A stretch of DNA of 5,178 nucleotides, from NCBI GenBank assembly GCA_051657745.1, contig JBOFLG010000209.1, positions 1 to 5,178 on the forward strand, given 5' to 3'. Positions 1-5,178 of this stretch are shown here, piece by piece (position 1 is the stretch's first letter; every line of letters starts with the position of its first letter). The DNA is from JBOFLG01 sp051657745. Its GTDB lineage: Bacteria > Actinomycetota > Actinomycetes > Actinomycetales > Dermatophilaceae. Made by a program: the position numbers and the translations under genes. The notes under the pieces were generated by a model, which searched no databases, was not told the DNA's origin, and saw only the letters and a program-made list of their open reading frames with translations.

Positions 1-44
1 GTGGCCGGGCGGTCCGCCACCGGCGAGGCGACGTCATCCGGCAT
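1..44 (-). CDS. Possible N-terminus of a divergent gene (partial)
   Basis: Read leftwards from the ATG at 44-42, the frame is open to the window edge and gives about 14 residues beginning MPDDVASPVADRPA, too few to identify a family. Support is circumstantial. LysR-type regulators are commonly divergent from a target gene, and a CATAAT hexamer (52-57) sits 7 nt before this ATG, a leaderless spacing like that seen at other starts in this window. The same frame stays open upstream on this strand, with a GTG at 101-99 as an alternative start that would add 19 residues. Against it, a plus-strand frame is also open from 1 to 147, so the coding strand is not settled. The product is unknown. Confidence 0.35.
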   Translation of the reverse strand, partial: MPDDVASPVADRPA

Positions 45-51
45 GACCTCG

Positions 52-57
52 ATTATG
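52..57 (-). promoter_or_regulatory. Candidate -10 element for the leftward gene
   Basis: The minus strand reads CATAAT, five of six matches to TATAAT, followed by 7 nt and then ATG at 44-42. Transcription would begin at or next to the A of the start codon, giving a leaderless mRNA. No convincing -35 hexamer lies 16-18 bp upstream. Confidence 0.3.
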
Positions 58-173
58 CGGGGCGCAGCCGTGGGGGTTTCGAGCGGTCGCGGAGCGCCCA
101 CCCAGTTGTCCGGCCGTTCCGACCGGGCGGTCGCTGCGAATACCTGACACAACGTTGCGGTCCCTGGCTCAGG

Positions 174-190
174 GATAACACGGCGTTATC
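174..190. promoter_or_regulatory. Inverted repeat with LysR-box (T-N11-A) geometry
   Basis: GATAAC (174-179) and GTTATC (185-190) form a perfect 6-bp inverted repeat around a 5-bp spacer, ACGGC. The inner part reads T(176)-N11-A(188), which matches the consensus geometry of LysR-type regulator sites. The right arm overlaps the candidate -10 hexamer at 187-192, only 8 bp before the LysR start codon. A protein bound here should block RNA polymerase, so the inferred role is negative autoregulation, possibly combined with control of a divergent gene. The repeat is seen directly; the bound protein is inferred. Confidence 0.55.
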
Positions 191-192
191 AT
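187..192 (+). promoter_or_regulatory. Candidate -10 element of the LysR gene
   Basis: TATCAT fits the actinobacterial TANNNT -10 pattern and ends exactly 6 nt before the ATG at 199, so the predicted transcription start is at the start codon. No purine-rich ribosome binding site precedes 199, which suits a leaderless transcript. The -35 position (164-169, CTGGCT) matches TTGACA at only three of six bases, so basal strength may be modest. Confidence 0.45.
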
Positions 193-198
193 GGCTGG

Positions 199-1152
199 AT
201 GATCGATGCTGCGGGGCTCCGGGTGATGAAGGCCATCGCCGACGAGGGCAGTTTCACAGCCGCCGCGAGCCGGCTCGGGTACACCCAGCCAGCGATCTCC
301 CAGATGGTGCGCCGCCTAGAGCACCGGATGGGCACCGTGCTCGTCGAGCGAGTTGGCCGCACCGTTCGTCTCACCGAGGCCGGCCAGGTGCTGGCCCGTC
401 ACGCCACACCGGTGCTCGCCGCGCTCGACGCAGCTGAGGAAGAGGTCGCCGCGATCGCCGGCCTGCGCAGCGGCAGAGTGCGCCTGATGGCCTTTCCGTC
501 ATCCTCGGCCACGCTGGTGCCCCGAGCACTGGCCCTGGTCAAGCAGCGCTTTCCCGACGTGAGCATCACCTTCGCCGAGGCGGAGCCGCCGGAGAGCCTG
601 GCAGCCCTCCGAGCCGGCGAATGCGACCTGGCGGTGGCGTTCACGTACGAAGGCGGCGACCTCGGGCACGGAGGAGCAGACCTCGACGCGTTCATCACGA
701 CACCACTGCTCGAGGATGAAGTCCGGCTGGCTGTTCCGTCGACCCACCCGACCGCCAGCCTGGACACCGTCGACCTCGCCAGCCTGGCCGATGACCCCTG
801 GATCGCGGGCTGCCCGCGCTGTCGCGGTCATCTGCTCACGTTGTCGGCGGCCGCCGGATTCCAGCCCGATGTGGCCTACGAGACCGAGGACTATGTGGCG
901 GTACTGGGCCTGGTGTCCGAGGGGCTCGGGGTGGCCTTGATTCCCGACCTCATCCTGCGAACCGTACACCACGCCGACGTGGTGGCCTTGCCGATCACGC
1001 CAGCGTCGCGTCGCACCATCGCTGCAGTCACCACACCCGACCTGCACCGGGTGCCGGCGGTGGCGGCCACCCTCAACGCCCTCGTCGAGAGCGCCGGGTC
1101 GCAGTCGATGAGGCCGACGACCCGGACGCCAGAGCCGGCATTCCAGATCTAA
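199..1152 (+). CDS. LysR-type transcriptional regulator
   Basis: This is a cytoplasmic DNA-binding regulator of 317 residues, close to the usual 290-320 of the family. Residues 2-61 form the N-terminal winged helix-turn-helix. The HTH core SFTAAASRLGYTQPAISQ spans 18-35, followed by the typical LVERVGRTVRLTEAG wing (48-62). A linker helix (about 63-88) leads to a periplasmic-binding-protein-like effector domain (about 92-295), ending in the familiar EGLGVALIPD (241-250). The last 17 residues look like a disordered tail. An unusual feature is a CxxC pair, CPRC, at 205-208 in the effector domain. The ATG at 199 is chosen because the HTH begins almost at once; an ATG at 191 opens only a three-codon frame. 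The palindrome at 174-190 suggests autoregulation. The gene converges on comEC. The effector and target genes cannot be told from sequence, so no symbol is given. Confidence 0.95.
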   Translation: MIDAAGLRVMKAIADEGSFTAAASRLGYTQPAISQMVRRLEHRMGTVLVERVGRTVRLTEAGQVLARHATPVLAALDAAEEEVAAIAGLRSGRVRLMAFPSSSATLVPRALALVKQRFPDVSITFAEAEPPESLAALRAGECDLAVAFTYEGGDLGHGGADLDAFITTPLLEDEVRLAVPSTHPTASLDTVDLASLADDPWIAGCPRCRGHLLTLSAAAGFQPDVAYETEDYVAVLGLVSEGLGVALIPDLILRTVHHADVVALPITPASRRTIAAVTTPDLHRVPAVAATLNALVESAGSQSMRPTTRTPEPAFQI

Positions 1153-1156
1153 CCCG

Positions 1157-1173
1157 GCCGACGACGGATCGGC
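1157..1173. terminator. Weak hairpin between convergent genes
   Basis: GCCGA (1157-1161) and TCGGC (1169-1173) can pair as a 5-bp stem with a 7-nt loop, inside the 29-bp gap between the LysR stop and the comEC stop. The position suits a bidirectional terminator. The stem is short and there is no T-tract on either strand, so it is not a canonical intrinsic terminator, and the pairing may be chance in GC-rich DNA. Confidence 0.2.
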
Positions 1174-1181
1174 ACCGTGCG

Positions 1182-3755
1182 CTACGTGCGAGTAACCACC
1201 CGCACGGCGCTGTGCCGGCTCCGGACAATCGCGACATCGCCGTGCCGATCAGTTCGGTAGGTATGAAAACCGTTGCGGCGTAGCGTCTCGAGGTGGCGGC
1301 CAGCGGGATGTCCATAGTCGTTGTCGGCGCCCACGCTCACCACAGCGACCGGTGAGCGCACCGCTGCCAACAGGTCGGGATCGATGTCGGAGCTGCCGTG
1401 GTGCGGTGTCTTGACCACGTCGAACCCGGCAGCCATCCGGGCCATACCCGGCTCGCGGCGGAGGCGGAGCAGGAGGTCACGACAGGCTTCGCGCTCGATG
1501 TCGCCCAGAAGCAGGGCATCGACACCGCCGGTGCTCGCTGCGAGCACCACCGAGGCGTTGTTGGGGATGGACCCCGCAGCGATGGTGCGCGCCGGGCTCC
1601 ACACCACAGCGTCGAGCTCGCCAAGGCCGAGCCGGTCGCCTGCCCGCACGGTGACCACGGGGATGTGGGCACCTCGGGCCAGTCGCTCGACCGCCCTACT
1701 CGCGCGTTCCGGGTCGCGCTCCGGTCCGACGAGAACCTGTCGTACCCGTCGGCCGTCGAGCGCACCGGACAGCCCGTCAACGTGGTCGGCGTGCAGGTGG
1801 GTCAGAACTACTGCGTCCAACGTCCCGATACCGAGCCGGTCGAGGCAGCCGTCGACGAGTGGCGGGTCGGGCCCAGCATCGACGAGCACGGCAGCCGACG
1901 GACCGCTGCGCAGCACGATCGCGTCACCCTGCCCCACGTCGCAGACCACGACCCGCCAGTCGTCGGGTGGCCAGGTCACGGCCTGGGTGGGCACGGCCAC
2001 TCCCACCGCGAGCCCAGCAAGGACGAGGACGAGGACCGGCCGCCGGGCGACCACCGAACTGAGGAAGCGCCCGGTCACGAGCACCGCGACGCTCAGAACC
2101 GCGAGCAGCATCGCGCCAGTCGGCCCATCCGGCCAGGGCACCGTCCCGCCCGGGATCCGCACCGCGTGGCGCGCGATCTGGGCGATGCCGGCCGCCGGCA
2201 CCACGCCGACCCACCCGGCCATGGTCGCCAGGCGATCAGAGAGCACCGACGCCGCGGCCGCAGCGACTCCGGCAATGGTCGCGGGTGCGACCAGCGGAGC
2301 CGCGAGTACGTTCGCGGCCACCCCGACCAGGCTCACCGACCCCTGGAGCAGCACCACCAACGGTGCGGTCGCGGCCTGCGCGGCCACCGGCAACGCGAGC
2401 ACGGGGCCCAACCCGGCCAGCCGGGGCGGAAGGCGGGCCGCCACCGCGTCGGCCCACGGCCGGGTGAAGACCAGGATGCCGAGGGTGGCCAACGTGGACA
2501 ACGCGAAACCAAACGAGCGGGCCAGCCACGGGTCGACCACAAGAACGACAACCACCGCACCACCGAGCACCGGCAACCCCGCCGAGCGCCGCGACCGGCT
2601 CAGACCGATCAGCCCGATGGCACCCATCGTGGCAGCTCGGACCACGCTCGGCTCGGGCCGGGCCAGCACGACGAAGCCGGCGAGAGCACCCAGGGCGACG
2701 AGCGGCCGGAGACGCCGCGGCACACCGAGCACGCTCGCTAGCCCGAGCACCATCGCGGTCACAATCGTGCAGTTGGACCCTGAGACTGCGGTGAGGTGCG
2801 TCATCCCGCTGGCCCGCATCGCCTCGGTGAGGTCGGCAGGCGTGCGAGTGGTGTCGCCGACGACCAGGCCGGGGAGCAGGCCCCGGGGGTCGGGTGGCGC
2901 CCCCTCGACGGACCGCCGAAGCCCGGCCCGTAACTGGTCGGCCGCCCCAGCGATCACGCCCGGCGGCGCGACCACGGTGGGCCTGCCGGTCACGCGCAGG
3001 GATGCCGCGCGCGCATCCGCGGCGTCAGCCGGCTCGAGTCGGCCGACCACCTGCACCGTGGCCCGCCATGACGGTTCGCGCAGCTCCCCACCGCCGACGA
3101 GCAGAATCGGCACGCTGCCGTGGTGGCGCGCACCCCGCCCGATGACCTCGATGAGGGTGGCTTCCCGGAGCACGCGAGCCTGCTCGACCGGGCCGACCAG
3201 CCGAGCGTCGCCGGTCACCGTCACGATGGCGGTCACCGTGGCTCGCTCCGCAGCCAGTGCGGCCACCTCGGTGCGACCACTCCACCGGTGCTGCGCGGCC
3301 GCCGCCACCTGGAGCACGGCAAGGAGGACCACCCCGAGGACCACCACCCATCGCACTCCGTCGGCCACTGCTGACGCCGTCGCGGACGCTGCGGAACCGC
3401 CCGACCGAACGGCCGACCGAACGGCTGGCCCGGGTAGCCCGGCGGGCACCTGTCGGGTCGTCCGTCCGCTGCCGAGTCGGACCGTGACCGCAGCCACCGC
3501 ACAGAGCCCAGCCACCACCAGGTGAGTTCGTGGCGCGACTCCGAGCAGCGCCGCGGACCCAGCCCAGGCCACCACTGCCGGGCCAACCAGGCGCAGGTCG
3601 GCGGCCGCGTGGGGTTCTGTGCGGACTGCCTGACCGACCAGCGCTGTCGACCGAACTCTCGGACGCTCCCAGAAGGTTCGCCCGCGGGCTGGATGTCGCC
3701 GACCGGGAGACGTGACCGGCCGCCCGCTGCTCGGCGGCCGTCGACTGCCGATCAC
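1182..3755 (-). CDS. comEC: ComEC/Rec2 DNA-uptake channel protein
   Basis: ComEC is the inner-membrane channel that carries single-stranded DNA into the cytoplasm during natural transformation. All family parts are visible in its 857 residues: an Arg/Pro-rich N-terminus (1-56), hydrophobic segments near 57-93 and 136-155, a soluble OB-like (DUF4131) region (about 160-265), the polytopic Competence domain (about 290-590), and a C-terminal metallo-beta-lactamase-like domain (about 598-850). The Competence domain contains LLPGLVVGDTT (293-303) and MTHLTAVSGSNCTIV (318-332). The lactamase-like domain keeps DVGQGDAIVL (606-615), VDAGPD (625-630), the metal-binding HLHADH (653-658), GD (751-752), TPHHGSSD (783-790) and YGHP (814-817), so it should be metal-binding and possibly nucleolytic. 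The start is GTG at 3755, overlapping the comEA stop. No other ATG, GTG or TTG occurs in frame before the first membrane segment. The gene appears intact. The LysR gene, not holA, follows it. Confidence 0.97.
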   Translation of the reverse strand: MIGSRRPPSSGRPVTSPGRRHPARGRTFWERPRVRSTALVGQAVRTEPHAAADLRLVGPAVVAWAGSAALLGVAPRTHLVVAGLCAVAAVTVRLGSGRTTRQVPAGLPGPAVRSAVRSGGSAASATASAVADGVRWVVVLGVVLLAVLQVAAAAQHRWSGRTEVAALAAERATVTAIVTVTGDARLVGPVEQARVLREATLIEVIGRGARHHGSVPILLVGGGELREPSWRATVQVVGRLEPADAADARAASLRVTGRPTVVAPPGVIAGAADQLRAGLRRSVEGAPPDPRGLLPGLVVGDTTRTPADLTEAMRASGMTHLTAVSGSNCTIVTAMVLGLASVLGVPRRLRPLVALGALAGFVVLARPEPSVVRAATMGAIGLIGLSRSRRSAGLPVLGGAVVVVLVVDPWLARSFGFALSTLATLGILVFTRPWADAVAARLPPRLAGLGPVLALPVAAQAATAPLVVLLQGSVSLVGVAANVLAAPLVAPATIAGVAAAAASVLSDRLATMAGWVGVVPAAGIAQIARHAVRIPGGTVPWPDGPTGAMLLAVLSVAVLVTGRFLSSVVARRPVLVLVLAGLAVGVAVPTQAVTWPPDDWRVVVCDVGQGDAIVLRSGPSAAVLVDAGPDPPLVDGCLDRLGIGTLDAVVLTHLHADHVDGLSGALDGRRVRQVLVGPERDPERASRAVERLARGAHIPVVTVRAGDRLGLGELDAVVWSPARTIAAGSIPNNASVVLAASTGGVDALLLGDIEREACRDLLLRLRREPGMARMAAGFDVVKTPHHGSSDIDPDLLAAVRSPVAVVSVGADNDYGHPAGRHLETLRRNGFHTYRTDRHGDVAIVRSRHSAVRVVTRT
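3401..3424. repeat. Exact 12-bp tandem duplication inside comEC
   Basis: CCGACCGAACGG occurs twice back to back (3401-3412 and 3413-3424). On the coding strand it repeats four codons, giving VRSAVRS at ComEC residues 112-118, in the linker between the first hydrophobic segments and the hydrophobic stretch at 136-155. The unit is a multiple of three, so copy-number change would not shift the frame. A slippage origin is likely. Confidence 0.8.
3752..3755 (-). promoter_or_regulatory. GTGA stop-start overlap coupling comEA to comEC
   Basis: On the minus strand the four bases GTGA hold the comEC GTG start (3755-3753) and the comEA TGA stop (3754-3752). The sequence upstream offers only a weak Shine-Dalgarno-like GGTG, 5 nt before the GTG. 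Translation of comEC therefore probably depends on ribosomes finishing comEA, which would help keep the two membrane proteins in proportion. Confidence 0.75.
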
Positions 3756-4822
3756 AGCGTCACCAGCGGGCGTAGGTGGCCGAGCACCTTCTCCCCGATG
3801 CCGCTGACTTCACCGAGCTCATCGACCGAGGTGAATTGCCCGTGCTCGGCGCGCCAGTCGAGGATGCGCTGGGCCAGTACCGGCCCGACTCCAGGGAGGG
3901 TGTCGAGGGCAGCGAGATCAGCACCGTTCAGCGACACCAGCGCTCGCGCCGTCGTGCCTGGTGCGCTGGATCCCGCGGTCGCCGGTGACCCCGGCGGCGC
4001 GCCTGGTAGAGCGGTGGTCGGCTCGCCAGGTGCTGGTACCCGTACCTGCTCACCATCGACGACCACCCGAGCGAGGTTGACGCGGGCCAGGTCGGCCTTG
4101 GTGGTAGCGCCCTGGGCTGCGGCGACCGCGTCCGAGACCCGTGATCCGGCAGGAAGCCGGTACACCCCGGCACGGCGAACCTGGCCGACGACATGGACCA
4201 CCGCCACCACCGCGCTGGCCGTGGCCGAGCTCGGCAACCCCTCAGGTGCTCCGCCCGGGCCGGCGGAGGCGGTTTGCGGCATCCGCGCCGTCGATGGCGG
4301 CGCACCGACCGGCACCGCGCCCGTCACCACGCCCGTCGCCCCAGCACGTGGTGCGCCACCGGGAGCGGACACCGTCTCCTCGGGTCGGGCATTCGACCAG
4401 GCGACCCGGAGTCCGAGGACCACGATCACGACCACCGCCGCGAGGACCACCCCCAGAACTGCCGACCGCCCCGGCTGCCACCGGGCGCCAGCGAGCGCGG
4501 TGGGCAGACGTACCAATCCGGCGAACGGCCGGTGCCGCCGATGGCGCCCGGTATCGTCATCCGCCGCCTCGAACTCGCCCTCACCGGCCGGGCCGGAACC
4601 TCGCCCATGCTCGGGGTGTTCGGGGGCGTGTCCAGGTGGCCAGGGACCTGCCATCGTGACCGCCGACGGCCGCTCCACGTCGGGGCGGCCGTCGAGGGCC
4701 CGGGCACACTCGGCTGCCCTTGGAGCGAACTCGCCTGTCGGCGAGGGGTACCCACCTCGAGCCGTCCGGAGATACGCGAGAGCGCGGACCGACACGGCGT
4801 CGAGATCGTGGCGTCGAGGCAT
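3752..4822 (-). CDS. comEA: ComEA DNA receptor (SLBB-like and HhH domains)
   Basis: ComEA binds double-stranded DNA outside the membrane and hands it to ComEC. The 356 residues divide into a hydrophilic cytoplasmic region (1-118) with an acidic/basic patch near 81-98, one transmembrane helix (about 119-140), a Pro/Ala/Gly-rich spacer (145-203), an SLBB-like domain (about 205-263, with HVVGQVRRAGVYRLPAGSRV at 210-229), a second low-complexity linker (264-294), and a C-terminal double helix-hairpin-helix (298-356). The HhH hairpins are LPGVGP (309-314) and VSGIGE (339-344). The common INTA entry to this domain is LNGA here. Short ComEA proteins such as that of Bacillus subtilis are near 200 residues; the excess here is the N-terminal region and linkers. 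The ATG at 4822 follows a TANNNT hexamer by 6 nt with no clear ribosome binding site, suggesting leaderless translation. The ATG at 4654 (residue 57) is a less likely alternative. The stop overlaps the comEC start. Confidence 0.95.
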   Translation of the reverse strand: MPRRHDLDAVSVRALAYLRTARGGYPSPTGEFAPRAAECARALDGRPDVERPSAVTMAGPWPPGHAPEHPEHGRGSGPAGEGEFEAADDDTGRHRRHRPFAGLVRLPTALAGARWQPGRSAVLGVVLAAVVVIVVLGLRVAWSNARPEETVSAPGGAPRAGATGVVTGAVPVGAPPSTARMPQTASAGPGGAPEGLPSSATASAVVAVVHVVGQVRRAGVYRLPAGSRVSDAVAAAQGATTKADLARVNLARVVVDGEQVRVPAPGEPTTALPGAPPGSPATAGSSAPGTTARALVSLNGADLAALDTLPGVGPVLAQRILDWRAEHGQFTSVDELGEVSGIGEKVLGHLRPLVTL

Positions 4823-4828
4823 ACCGCG

Positions 4829-4834
4829 ACGCTA
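4829..4834 (-). promoter_or_regulatory. Candidate -10 element of comEA-comEC
   Basis: The minus strand reads TAGCGT, fitting TANNNT, then exactly 6 nt, then the comEA ATG (4822-4820). That spacing places transcription initiation at the A of the start codon. No Shine-Dalgarno motif lies upstream and no good -35 hexamer is seen, so an activator or an alternative sigma factor may be needed. Confidence 0.4.
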
Positions 4835-4884
4835 GATCCGGCACCCGGGTCGGTGTGCGGGCCCGATGCCAAATCTCCTCAGGC

Positions 4885-4893
4885 TGTGGACAA
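4885..4893 (-). promoter_or_regulatory. DnaA-box-like nonamer upstream of comEA
   Basis: The plus strand is TGTGGACAA, so the comEA-sense strand reads TTGTCCACA. This is identical to the DnaA-box consensus known for Streptomyces and mycobacteria. It lies 63-71 bp before the comEA ATG, in non-coding DNA. Binding by DnaA is inferred. Confidence 0.45.
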
Positions 4894-4913
4894 CCGGTCC
4901 GGCGCCGATGCCC

Positions 4914-4922
4914 TGTGGACGA
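4914..4922 (-). promoter_or_regulatory. Second DnaA-box-like nonamer (one mismatch)
   Basis: The comEA-sense strand reads TCGTCCACA, one base from TTGTCCACA. It has the same orientation as the box at 4885-4893 and lies 29 bp further upstream. A pair of like-oriented boxes in one short intergenic region is more suggestive than a single match. Confidence 0.35.
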
Positions 4923-4934
4923 GCGCGCGACCAC

Positions 4935-4946
4935 CCGGCGCGCCGG
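4935..4946. repeat. Perfect 12-bp palindrome after the membrane-protein gene
   Basis: CCGGCGCGCCGG is fully self-complementary and starts 12 bp past the stop of the right-hand gene in the direction of transcription. As RNA it could form only a short 4-bp stem with a 4-nt loop. No U-tract follows, so it is at best a weak terminator or a pause site. Confidence 0.3.
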
Positions 4947-4958
4947 ACCATGGCGGGC

Positions 4959-5178
4959 TCAGCCCGGGTCTCGGTACTGCCGGATCCACCAGCCCCGGAT
5001 ATTGCGCCGGTGCCGCGAGAGGACGAGCAGGCACACCAACACCAGCCACGCACCGACCGTCCGCGAGACCCCAGGGACACCACCGGCAGTGCCAGCCACA
5101 CCCACCACCACCAGCCCCACGGCGGTAGCCACCGACGCCTCGCCCACGAACGGAAGTGCCACGCTGGCCGCCACGAAG
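4959..5178 (-). CDS. C-terminal part of an unidentified membrane protein
   Basis: The frame is open from the right edge to a TGA at 4961-4959, giving about 72 residues. The true start is probably outside the window, although a GTG lies at 5174. Two hydrophobic stretches are visible: a Val/Gly/Ala-rich one beginning near VATAVGLVVVGVAG, and TVGAWLVLVCLLVL. They are followed by a basic, Trp-containing tail (SRHRRNIRGWWIRQYRDPG). By the positive-inside rule this tail should be cytoplasmic. High G/C at third codon positions and the hydrophobic pattern support this frame over the others. I do not recognise the family. The gene has the same orientation as comEA but is separated by 136 bp holding a candidate promoter, so it is probably a separate unit. 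Confidence 0.7.
   Translation of the reverse strand, partial: FVAASVALPFVGEASVATAVGLVVVGVAGTAGGVPGVSRTVGAWLVLVCLLVLSRHRRNIRGWWIRQYRDPG

Larger units (their letters stand above)
45..198. promoter_or_regulatory. Intergenic, probably divergent, promoter region
   Basis: This stretch precedes the LysR gene. It is less GC-rich near 140-200 than the coding DNA, and it holds the inverted repeat at 174-190 and the candidate -10 elements described separately. If the leftward ATG at 44 is real, this is a 154-bp divergent control region shared by the regulator and its neighbour. No RNA gene or obvious terminator is visible in it. Confidence 0.45.

Noticed and set aside
1..147. A plus-strand frame ending in TGA at 145-147, as the tail of an upstream gene
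   Set aside because: Its 48 residues are low-complexity and unrecognisable. Third-position G+C is about 80%, no better than the minus-strand frame over the same DNA. The divergent arrangement is favoured but not proven.
191..202. The ATG at 191 as the LysR start, or as a leader peptide
   Set aside because: It opens only ATG GCT GGA TGA, out of frame with the regulator. A three-codon leader overlapping the real start is possible but cannot be supported.
1398..2741. A 447-codon plus-strand open frame opposite comEC
   Set aside because: Its product is a low-complexity His/Arg/Gly/Asp-rich string. It overlaps both comEC and another shadow frame and has no recognisable domain.
1321..3525. A 734-codon open frame on the plus strand, opposite comEC
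   Set aside because: It is antisense to a gene with every ComEC motif. Its product is a Ser/Thr/Arg/Pro-rich string with no domain, as expected for a shadow frame in high-GC DNA.
3522..4835. A 437-codon plus-strand open frame opposite comEA
   Set aside because: It is a shadow of comEA, Ser/Thr/Pro/Arg-rich, with no motif. The minus frame has clear SLBB-like and HhH domains.
4954..4966. CGGGC-TCA-GCCCG inverted repeat around the right-hand stop codon, as a terminator
   Set aside because: The stem is only 5 bp, its loop is the stop codon itself, and no U-tract follows. This is common by chance at this GC content.
4193..5128. A 311-codon plus-strand frame across comEA and the intergenic region
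   Set aside because: The composition is His/Arg/Pro/Gly-rich without a domain, and it runs opposite two better-supported minus-strand genes.

Overview
The window is high-GC DNA, about 70% G+C by eye, with strong G/C preference at third codon positions. Together with the style of its ComEA and ComEC proteins, this suggests a high-GC actinobacterium. I cannot place it in a genus. It is ordinary chromosome: I see no insertion sequence, integrase, tRNA, rRNA or CRISPR array.

Layout, left to right. (a) Positions 1-198 hold a probable divergent promoter region. A leftward gene may start at 44 and run off the left edge. A perfect inverted repeat with LysR-box geometry lies just before the next gene. 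(b) 199-1152 (+) encodes a LysR-type transcriptional regulator. (c) A 29-bp convergent gap follows. (d) 1182-3755 (-) encodes ComEC, the inner-membrane DNA-uptake channel, with its OB-like, Competence and metallo-beta-lactamase-like parts all present. (e) 3752-4822 (-) encodes ComEA, a membrane-anchored DNA receptor with a transmembrane helix, an SLBB-like domain and two helix-hairpin-helix motifs. Its stop overlaps the comEC start in a GTGA, so the pair is an operon read right to left. (f) 4823-4958 is an intergenic region with a candidate leaderless promoter for comEA and two DnaA-box-like nonamers. (g) 4959-5178 (-) is the C-terminal end of an unidentified membrane protein that enters from the right edge.

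How the genes work together: ComEA would bind double-stranded DNA outside the membrane and deliver it to ComEC, which passes one strand into the cytoplasm. The pilus genes and other competence partners are not in the window. The LysR gene is convergent to comEC and shows no evident link to DNA uptake. Its target is more likely itself and a leftward neighbour. The DNA polymerase III delta gene (holA), which often follows comEC, is absent here. I did not find a convincing undescribed system. The best leads are regulatory: the DnaA-like boxes before comEA, the LysR-type palindrome overlapping a -10 element, and -10-like hexamers 6-7 nt before three ATG codons, which suggests leaderless transcripts.
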